DNA of 64,000 nucleotides from Paralvinella palmiformis (taxonomy: Eukaryota > Annelida > Polychaeta > Terebellida > Alvinellidae): NCBI GenBank assembly GCA_025642065.1, contig JAODUP010000919.1, positions 209,001 to 273,000 of the forward strand. The letters run 5' to 3'. Shown piece after piece: positions 45,155 to 56,900 of the stretch. Made by a program: the position numbers and the translations under genes. Below the pieces are notes generated by a model, which was not told the origin of the DNA, ran no database searches, and worked only from the letters and a program-made list of their open reading frames with translations. How positions within the stretch are numbered: the first letter of the stretch is position 1; each line of letters starts with the position of its first letter.

Positions 45155-48100
45155 GTAAATACGAGAAATAAATAAATGTACTTGTTGGTGGATATCATGC
45201 ACCAGCCATGACCCGTATATACCGATAGCATAAACCAAATGTGAATAGTGTATAACATGTGTTAGCCCGTAATATCGCCCATCCAGCGAATGAATGTGAT
45301 AAGTCTAGATATAGAATCTAGATGATAGATCTACCTATATTTGACATCTAGCCTCTAGGCCTAAGACTAAGCTGAGTAGATCACAATCCTTAAAATAAAT
45401 CGTTAACTTATTAAATTAAGCCCTTACAATAAAATAATAACTACACAGAAAAATGGTCTTCGACTTTGTGAGTGTGACTGTGTTTGTAATAATATTACAG
45501 ATACTCGCTGTAACTCACGGTATCCTTGTCAGATACTACTTGTAGCAAATACATTTCCTTTACAGCCATCCTTAACTATTTTACTGAATTTAGATTTTTT
45601 ATTATTTAGCTCCCTAACTTAACTAGCAATTATCCGGTCAGTGGCTAGCCAGTCTGTTTTTAAATGCGTTTAGAGTTGGTGCAGTCACAGCTCCTTCGGG
45701 GAGTCCATTCCAGTCTGGTCAGTCCTGTCTGAATGTTGTCCTGTGCTTTGATTTCTTTAGCTTTGGGCTATGCCCTCATGCCCCCCCCCCCCCATCAACT
45801 AGTTTGTGTATTGAGTTTTCAGGAATGTCTTCAAGGGCATGGATTATCTCTTTTTCTGTACACCAGACTCGGGAGCTTGAGATTTCTCAATCTCCGTAGG
45901 GGAGATCTCTAATCCCAGGTACAACCTTAGTAGATTGCCATTATACTTGAACTAAACTGTTCAAGTTGTGTATACAGTTCCATTTTACATGGAGAATAAT
46001 ATTAATGGTTAGACTTCTGTGTGATTCTTAAATGGAGGGTGACAGATGGAACTTGAAAAATTAATACCACTCGTCCAAATCAGTTTTGCTCTCCTATCAA
46101 CTGGCATCAGTTTAGGTAAATTACATGGTACAACTTTATTTCATGGGATTTGGGAACTCTCAGATGTAGAACTTAGAGTGGCTGAATATATCATTAAGAT
46201 TAATTTGACAATATTATAAATAAACTTACGGGATTTATGTAAATACTTTAAGACCAACATTTGGCAAAATAGTAATACCCTTTTTCATATTACTTAATTC
46301 ACGTCTAAGTCTTCTTTAGTTGCTTTTATCTTCAAAAGAAATGACAACAGACCTTTCACTAGACAAAATAATTTCCAGGCAAGAGTTGTATTATTTTGAT
46401 GCAGTTTTCTAATATATCATTTTTTTAATGTGAAATCTGTCCAATGCTTGAGCTTTATAGTTTTTATTGTAGGAAAAATAATAGAAGGGTTTTGGTTGGT
46501 TCCTTAATTAAAGGAGATCTTTATGAACATTCCAGTGTTATTGTTTTCTAATCCATATGTTGCATAATGTGTTGTTCAATTAATTATACAGTTGGGATCC
46601 ATTATACTGCGGTCTGTTATAACATTAAATTGGATATAACACAGTCAGACCTTGGACCCCGAATAAATGCATTTTCACAGTTTTTATTCACACATTCAAA
46701 AACATGGCCAACATCCACAACATAACCATGCGTATATTTATTGAGCACAAACTTAATTTTACACAACCATAGCTCAATCAACCATACAATGAACCCAATC
46801 ACAACTCTCAATTATTGTTTGACTCCACCCATGAAATAAGTTTGATCCTAATTGTAATAAATAAAACATACACAATAGCTGTGAATTAACAAGCATATTT
46901 TGTGTATAAAAGACATCTGTTATGATCATATTGTATCAGTTCTCAAATGCTATTCTTTGTGCACAACACTACTTCAAAATGCCAAAAAGAAAATCATACA
47001 GTGTTTAAGAGGAACTGGAGGCTATTTACACGTGTGTTCTTCTATAAAATTGTTCAATAAAATATGTTTTCAAACACAAAAAAAAATCACAGATGCTTAT
47101 TTGCACAATAGCAACTATAAAAGTTCATTTATTGGTTCATAAAGTTGCTACCTTCATCTCTAAAACATGCACTAATTCTGGCAGATGAATATCACCAATC
47201 CAAGATGGCTGCTACTTTTTGCCCAATATTGCAGAAACATTTTATTTTCCACACAGACACTGAGGTAACATCTATGTTTAAGCCAACAAATGATTAAACA
47301 ATTATTAGGAACATTTATGAAATAAACAGTTGTGTGTACTCTTAAAGGATGGTGCAAAACTAGTTGAATACATGCACTCCCTATAAATACTCACCCCGTC
47401 TCGCTTTGCAGTCCACCTATAACATGATCGACAGGTTGTGGCTCCCAACAACCATGTTATAGCAGAGCTTGACTGTACTTGTCATAAATATATTATACTA
47501 AAACACAGATTATCAGGGGAAGTATATGAATTATAATGTAATGAAAGGAGAGTTATGATAAACAAGAATGTCAAAAGTAAGCTGCCACCATTTTTAATTT
47601 TCCAGGAATGGTCTTAGTATAGATACTTAATAGATGTGATATAATTTATTTCATATTATGATATAAAAAAGTAGAACCCATCTTGTGAAAAATACTTTAA
47701 ACAATGGTTGATAAATATTAACTCTGATCTGCCTATCACATTTCGGGTTTACCATAATGTCTTATTTCAAACTTTGTCAAAGCTACTGTGCTGAGGTTCA
47801 CTATTTGTTGCCTGACTTAAAGAATTCTGCAAAGAAATAAGACAACTTTAGGTTTAAAAAAGTGTATCCTGTGCATTTATTATGAATACCGGTAATTCAT
47901 TAGATCAGATATTGTTTCCATATATACTCATGTGTACAGTGAGGAAATAAGCCTGTGATCAGATTTATATACTTATACACGAGAAGCACATAAAGACAAA
48001 ATGTACTGTTAAGATTTATTTATCAATAAACCAATTCAGCACGGGCAAAAATGGAAGTAATGTACACCAGTGGCTGTGTACACACTAACATATCCTACTT

Positions 48101-51100
48101 CACAGAACATTGCCACCGTCACAATTATATCACATGTCATAATTCGTATATAACCACAGGGGGCGCATCCGTGGTCTAGCGGTAGCGTGTTGGACAGATC
48201 ACTCACTACCTTTGGAAGTCGCTCGGCCCATTTAGCCTACCGTGTGCACAGAAGTGGCCGTAAAACATCAATCAGCATCATCGTATATAACCACAGACTT
48301 CGTGAACCATTCCGATACAAATTGATCACAAGTCCATTCTGCACCTGATTAATGTATAGCAAAATCCTACCTCTCATTAGCTATGTGTGGACTTGGACTA
48401 ATTATGAGCTCCTAATGATTTGCATTGATGTATGAAAATTTTAATTACAATATTTTATAATTATTTTGTTATGGACAGGAAAATTAGCATTTTATCGGGG
48501 AAAATTTGTCTCTGTGATAGATGATGGGTTGTCTCTCAACAGATGCAGGGATTTAGTTTCCTTTGAAGCAACCAAAACACAGTTTGCATTATAATATACA
48601 TGATGAGTCCTTCTCAAACATTGTTATTTGCCCATTTTTGGTTGAAAGGCTGTTGGATTTCAGGCTAGAGGTACACCATTTTCTCCCACATATAACCATC
48701 CTGGCTTTCTGAAAATGCTCTTAAATGATAGGTAGAGGTTGAAAACACGGATAAAGACACTAAGGTTGTTATTATAGGTTGACAAATGGCAAAGTTATGT
48801 TTATTTCTGATTTTCACTGACGACACATTGCTTAAAGGGGTACGAGTGCCCTATATTACCATATAAGGAGTTGCCCAAGATGTTTGAAAAATGCGTCTAA
48901 TGTAAGATAGACCATTAAAACATGGATGAAGATACTATTTATGCTCATTTATAATATACATTGACAGTGTTATGCCAATTTCTAGATTGCATGAAATCGT
49001 CATCAAAATTAAATGGTCAAAATATTAAAACTCATTTCATTATAATTTTCGTATGATATTCAGTAGATCCTAGGCTTTCAGCAAAACATAACTATATATA
49101 CATACATGAGGCCATCTTATACATGATTGTATGTGATAGATTTTGTATTTCAGTTGAACAATGGGTACATATGGAGAATGGCCCCAGTAACACTGGCTCT
49201 GGCAGGGCAGGTGAGAACTATTACTGCAAAACATTGGGCCCCAAAATGGAGAAAACTTAGAGCACAGAAGACAAAGAAGGTAAGCCCGTCTCATCTGTCA
49301 GTCAGGAATTCATTGTTAAAATGGGGGTATTAAATGCTAAAGGTGATGTATTTATTTTGAGGTATAACACTACCCTAAGGGCCTAACTATAATAATCCTT
49401 TTGTAACGTGATACAATTAGTCCAGTAAATATTTTGGTCATAAATCAGTATTATAAGTGCACTATTTGATTTGACAATAAGTAACACTTGAGCTGCAGAG
49501 TGCAGTAGTTGTCTTGGTATAAAACAGTACAGCAACACTAACAGTACCAGCTGACATTAAATTATTGTAATTAGGATAAACTTTGATGCCGATAGAAAAA
49601 CTTGCAGGGATAGGCCAATCTAGTAGTCCAACTGTTAGGGGATTGTGCTTCAGATTTCCAGATTGTGGTGTCAGTAATCCAATTCAGACTTACGTTTGTG
49701 GGAAATGTTCACCATAGAGAGTTGCTTTTCAGCAATATGTCACAGTTGTAACCAGCTCCAAGGTTAAATAACTCAACTCTCAGATATAAAAAACTCCAAT
49801 CACCAGCCCTTCCCTCTCTTGCATTGTTGGGATACTTTCCAGGGTTGGGTTTTTTACTGTAAAAAGCAATTTTTTACATTACACTACAAAATACTGTAAA
49901 AGTATAAAATATAAGTATAAGCCAATTCTATTAGTCTTAGTTGATATATTGTTCAACACATTTTTGTGATAGTGTTTTTCACATACATTAATTTTTATTA
50001 ACACACTGCTCAATTCCTGCCTCTGAGAATCCTATAGTAGAATACCAGTTTAAAAGCTTTGCTCTTACCTAGACGATTGCGCACTTTAGTGTGAATATTT
50101 TTTCCCAAAGTTGGAAAATATTCTCTCAGTTGGTGCTGATGAAGAGTATTACTCTGACCATCTTTGGCTACAAAAAATTTCTCATTTCGTTTTAGACACG
50201 TATTTTTTCTTAGCATTGAATGATGCTATTGTTTGTATATCAAACATGGGGTCAGATTTATCAATTCCAATTCCACTTTTTACATACTACTTTTTCCCAT
50301 GAGTAGGTACTCCCGAATACCTACTTCGAGTAGTTTATATTCCAACTAGGATGGTCATGGAAGAAATATTTCTGAATGAAAAACTTAAATGGTAAATTAA
50401 TTTGTGGATTTAATTTTTTTGTAGGAAACTTCAATTCCAATTCAAAATTTATCAATTCCATTTTTTTTTAAATTCAGGAATGGGAATTGACCCCATGTAC
50501 GTTGTATATATTGATTGATTCCAGTCTTATCTTCTTCATTATAACATCAGCCATTATCTATTTATTGCGACAGTTTGACTTGCCCGATTATCAGAAGCTG
50601 AAGCGAGATGCCAACATGACGATCGACCAGCAGCGGGAACATTACAAGAAAGAAGGAATAGAGCCTCCGAGACGACACCAAGAAAGAGATACACTAATAA
50701 CATCAACAAGTACTGTAACTCTTATGGTCTTTATTGTTGTTCCTATTATAATATTAATTAATAATAATTCTGTAATCAGCCGACGGTTTGTAAATATTGA
50801 AGTTTAGATGCAATTTCACATTCATTCAAATTGATTCGTACAGCCATCCTTTATTCAAATTAGGATTTTCCCCCATTTGATATTTGAATATCCCAATACT
50901 TTCCAGTAATTTAGTTGCATATTGGTGTTACCGTATATACTAGCGTATAAGTTGATTTTTTTGGTTTGTTTATTTGTATTAGTTATAACATCAAAGCCAA
51001 ATCGTGTGTGTGTCTCTCTCTCTATGTGTGTGTCTGTGTGTGTCACTGCCGGTGAAGAAATTGATAATGATATTCACTATGCACTTGCTGACACTATGAG

Positions 51101-53106
51101 TTTGAATGACTGGGTCAACTTTTTCCTGAATGACCACAATGATTCCGATTTCGAGGGATTTTAAGCCAATACTTGACCTCAACTTATACAGTGAGCATAT
51201 GCCTGAGGAAAGAATTACAGGGTCAAAAATTATATACGCGAGTATATACAGTATATAGTATAAGGAATACGTTTAATACAGTTAGACTATTTACCGAAAC
51301 ATAGAAAATAAAGATCCATCAATATCTGGCTCAGAGGAGCATTTAACAAGCTATCAGGATATGATTTCCTGCTGAAAATGTCCAGATATAGAAAATTTGA
51401 GCCATGTGATGAATATTATGAGGTAAGGTGACCGAATGGAATAATATTTTCACTTGTCATATTATTGTTATAATTTTGGAGCATCTAACTCTATGATGTC
51501 TCTTTATATTTCAGACACTATATTTGAAAGTTACGTTCCACCAGAAGGAGACGGTGTGGCATCTTTAGTGTCTGGAGAGGTAGGCTATGAGTTAATCGAT
51601 TAGAGAGGTGATCCCATTAGCCGCCTTCCCGGTCATTTCCGGTTTATCAGTAATGAAAGTAATGGGCTGACATCAGATGGTTGTTTTACCCACTGGCTTG
51701 CTTTACCCGTGTAGCTGTGCTTACTGTGGCTGGCTGCTTTAGGCAAGTGGCTGCCTTACGTGGCTGGCTGCTTTAGGCAAGTGGCTGCCTTACGTGGGTG
51801 GCTGCATTCGTAGACACACAGCACAGTAACAGAAAAGAAATGATCGGAATGCCAGAGTCAGTAAATGCTGTGTGTGATGTCGCACAGATCCTAATATCGG
51901 TCTCGTGTTCATGTCAACACGTGTACTTGAACCATTTGAGCCAGCCAGCCAAATATGCATTTAGATCGGTGATGAATTGGTGAGGATATGTCATGGAGGT
52001 GTTGGTTTGTGGGAAAACTTAGCCATTATTAAATACCATCTTCTGTACTATGGCACTAATTGAGTTTAATTGCGCAAACACATTTCAGCTGACGGTGTCA
52101 CCAATTACAGTATATACTTGTGTATAAGTTGACCTGGCAGATAAGTCGAGGTAAATTTTTGACCCCATAATTCTTTCCTTGGGCATATGCTCACAGTATA
52201 AGTTGAGGGCAATTATTGGCTTAAAATCTGAATCATTGTCATCATTAGAGAAAAAGCTGACCCAGTCATTTCAAGCTCATGGTGTCAGCAAGTGCACCGT
52301 AAATATAATGGTATGAATATCAATTTCTTCACCGGCAGCGACACATACACACACATACAGATTTTTCGCTTTGATGTTATAACTAATATAAATAAATAAA
52401 CTTGTCACACTAAACAAGCCTGATTGTAGAGTCCCATCAACTGACAAGTGTTATTAATTAATTGTTTCACAGCAAGTGGCGAGCAAGGTTTGTAATGTGA
52501 ACAGTGATTTCTACATTATTGCTAATCATCTGGAGGTACCGGTAGTTAACAGCGCATGACTATCAAGTATTATCATATACAGACTGGCATGTTTGTGAGA
52601 TCCAAATTACAGTTTGGTGAAAATGAATCTTAATTTATTGAATAAGGCTAGTAGGCAGAGAGATGTGATGATTTTGTTCCAACTATTGCTCACACAAACA
52701 CGCCTGACTGTAACTTCAGTTGGCGAGTGTTATTAATTCATTGTTTCACAGCACATCTGGAGGTACTTGTAGGTAACAGCACTTGACTATCATGTTTGAG
52801 TAGGTATCAAGTGTGACGGATCCTTGCTAGGTTGTGTTATAATGTATTTTGCATTACACTTGGATTTATTCAGGTTTATATTTTTTTGAAAAGACTTTAC
52901 ATTTTGAAAATAAACCAAAACAGTCTTAATTGATAGCTGAAGAGACAACTAAAAGGGGTATACTGGATTTTCCAAATGAATACCATTACAAATGTTAAAA
53001 TCTATCTTAAAGGACAACCTGTGTTTAAAAGCTGCTGAAGTTAGTATACCCTTGGTCTTACATGTTTATACAAAATTGGATACAGTGCATACAGAAACGT
53101 ACCTAG

Positions 53107-53148
<42 letters not shown>

Positions 53149-53483
53149 TGTCCACATCTCCTTTATTTAAAAGAATCTCCATTATTTCATGATTCTGCTA
53201 GATCACATACTGAGGAGACCATTCACTAGACTTATCGTATGTTATTATATAATATAATACAATATCTTTTTAGAATCTTATAGATTGTGGACAGATTTCT
53301 TCAGGGCAAACCCTGAAATGCTGACTCTAGATGCAGTCAGAATTAATCTACGGTCACTTGTTTACAATTTATCCCCTCCTTGAACACATCGCTATGGCCG
53401 TGTTGCAGCCACAAATAAAGCTTACTGCTTTATCTCCTTTAATTTCATTTCAAGTCTGTGGACATAATATATATATATATGTG

Positions 53484-53536
<53 letters not shown>

Positions 53537-53873
53537 GCACACACACAAGACTTGTAACACTTAATTAAGTTGAAATATATGTGTAAACAGACATTAAACA
53601 GTGGTCTATGTACCTCATTAATTTACTGATACATGGTTTCACAAGATTGGGTTTAAAGTATTGTTTTAATTAAAAAGAATTTTTTATCTGACCAGAGAGC
53701 AAAGCAGAGTGTTGTTGGCTTGGGGAAGAAAGGCAAGAGCTACCTGTCGATGAGAAAAATTAGGAAGTTTGAAGAATTTGACCCTGCACTGTTTGCAGAA
53801 GAATCTTTAGATATATATAAGGAATGTCACGAATTATTACAGGAGTAAGTTTATATGATGTTATACCAAGATC

Positions 53874-53904
<31 letters not shown>

Positions 53905-56900
53905 CATTATGTGTGTTTGTGTTTTATAAAATATTATGGTCTTTCCTCTTTAAAAGCATTCTGAAAATTAATTTATAATTTATCCAGATAATGACTGAAG
54001 TATAGTTGTTATAATACGTTAAAGATGTATATCATTATTTATAATTGTATTTTGTTAAATACTTATGGAATGGGAGATTGAATAGAAAAATTTGCAATAT
54101 GACATTAGTTATTCAGTGGTTCGTATGTTTTGTTTCTCCTTTCAGTTATCGTAAAAATGAGACCAGATTACATGAATTAGTAACAGAAAGAGCCTACCCT
54201 GTGAGTATATCTTTTGGTTGGAAGATTGTTTACAAATAAATTAGATTGCTGTTTTCTTTTCCATTAATAATTGTTGCTGTAGACTTTGACATCTGGATTT
54301 CGATCCCTGTGTTATCAGTGTCAATCATATATATATATATCATTCGCATACCTAATTTGTTTAATTACTTTATGATTAATTACATCTGTACCTGACATGG
54401 TGGGAATGTTTGAAGCCATTTGCTGCATTGCAAGTCTCCAGACCTGGGTTCAAATTCAATTAGTAGCTGTATTTGTGGGATGTTCCTCTTAGTAGTTGCC
54501 CCATAGCCATTTATCCTCAATGTGACTAGTGCCCACCCAAACATAGCATCTCTTACTTACTGTTATTTAGGACTACTGTGATTGTGCTCTTACTGGTCTT
54601 TTAAGCCAGGTTTTACAAAAAATAATATTCTGAGGGAATCTTCAAGTGCAGGTTGTCCTTTAAGTTTCTGGATAGTGATCTTCTTATTGACGTTTAGACA
54701 TTATGTTACCATCAAGTTTTAATCCTTTGGATGAAGTTGGTCCATCTGCATCATCAGGGTTCAAAATTAATGCTTGCCCATTTGCCCAAGGCATAAGTAC
54801 AAAACTGATGGGACTAGTACATGGTCAGTTTGACTTTTCCTGCTGTCGAGTAGAATTATTAAGTTAAAATATGGACGCGTCTGCAGTGACATGTTTTGGC
54901 CCAGATAGAGCCATTGTGTTTCAGTTGATGAACAGCCAACAGGTTGTGCGTGCCGAGGGACAATGTGTGACTGTGGGAACAGTGCACTGTGTCATCATCA
55001 TCAAATGAAATTCCATCCATACTATCCCTCAGCCCTGTTTTTTTGGCAACAAATTCATATCGAAACAGAAATGGAGCCAAACTTAGGTTCCTGCAGGCAT
55101 CAATAGTTGAAGTCAGATGCTGTTTTGGGATTTGCCACCAATGAATTGTTTCTTTTCTTCAAAGTAGACCTTCACACATTATGAAATAAACTTTGTGTAT
55201 GCGAAATGTTATTTATTGTAGTCAGGACTAATGAATTATTCTCAGGACCGATATATTTTCTAAGTTACTAGACCTGTGGACTAGTAATGGATTATAATTA
55301 GCTTCTAACCCTCATCTGCTCAGGTAGATACAGATGTTTCTTATTTATTGACATCTGTCAGCTATAGTTTTGGTTGTTAACTAGCTGTACATCTGAAACA
55401 TGATGTTATCAGCCAGAGAGAAAATTTTGTGTGTGTGTGTGTGTGCGCATGCGTGTGTGTGCCAAATCATCTATCTTTCTGTGAATGATGTTTGGAAATG
55501 ATGCTTTTTACTGTAAATGGTGCTTCAAAAAGACACTACCATTGAGGGAGAAAGTGATTAATATCTTTTCGTTCACTGAAGCATTAAGCGTTGTATTGCT
55601 ATAGTAATTGTTATTGTTGTTGTTGTAGGAGATGATATGGAAGTTAGACAAGAAGACAGTCCATTGGGAGTACATTACGGGCTTGGAACCTCCTCGTGTA
55701 GTACACGTCAGATCTGTGGATGCTCTTAGTAAGGATAATGTCTATGGTCAGGTCACTGTACGCTTCCACACACAACAGGTAAATGCTGACATAACTGATT
55801 TGAAAATCTCTCTCTCTCTCTCTCTATCTGTGTGTGTATGTGTGTCAGGGCCGGAAAAATTGGTAGCCCAGATGCCCGGGACATGTGGATTTTGTCTTCG
55901 GGCTAGTGAGTAGTCAAAAACACTAGCCCGGCCAGGCCGCCAGCATTTTGAGGCAAGATATGTGGTAGTCTCAAGTTCGTTTTTTCGTATAATGATCTTC
56001 TGCTGTTTTGGAGGACGAAACAAATAGTTTTGTCTTCAAATACATGTTTGATTCATCTTATTTGTAAATAATCTCTGCTAAAGCCTGAGAGTATTAGTCA
56101 ACACTTTAGGTATGTTTAATATCATCAACAGTTTTCACATGCAGCGCCAACTTCCTATCACGACGGTTCACAGTAAATAAATGGCACTTAAATCTTAATA
56201 ATCACAATTTGAATGGCAACGCCGACGCAGCGACGGTGACATGATCTAGCAGTGGTTATTTTGTGGTGGGGTTATTGTATAAAAACAAATTAAATGGTTG
56301 ACAGCAGATGTCAGTCACCTTATTCCAGGTTTTCTGAACTGTCAGAAACTTAGAATCTGCCTATAAAAGATGACCCTCCGGTCTTATTCATTCTCACCTA
56401 CCACTTCCACATAGTCTAGGACTGGATCTACTTACCTCAATACTTGTAATAACAGCGACATGAGTTTAGAAATATGTAAATTTTAATCCTTTTTGGCAAT
56501 ACTGTCATTTGTAGAGTACCAGAATGACTGGATCCGCAAAACAACGGTGGGCTTCCCTTATAAAGACCCAGTACTCCAAAAAGTGTAAACAAGTGAAAGT
56601 TTGATGACAAGTGTTATGACAGCACAGAGAGTAAATGTAAATTCATCCCACATCGACACGATTTCCATGGGTGGAATACAATAGTGATGAAGGGATCATG
56701 TTCTGCGTCACATCGAGAAAGTTACCATTACAAGCAGATAATTCCAGCACATTGTATGTTGGATCTACCAATGTTCGGATTGAATTGCTGAAAGCACTCA
56801 ACACTTCCACACACCACCACCTGTGCTCCAGTAAAATCAAACAAGAATTACATCCAAGCAGTTATTCAGCTCCATGACAAGAAAAGAGTAGAGTTGAATT

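Noticed and set aside
50922..51164. Independent small gene in MRPL45 intron 3
   Set aside because: The frame lies inside a TIR element and ends in the transposase tail DFEGF. It starts at the element's edge and crosses a GT/CT repeat.
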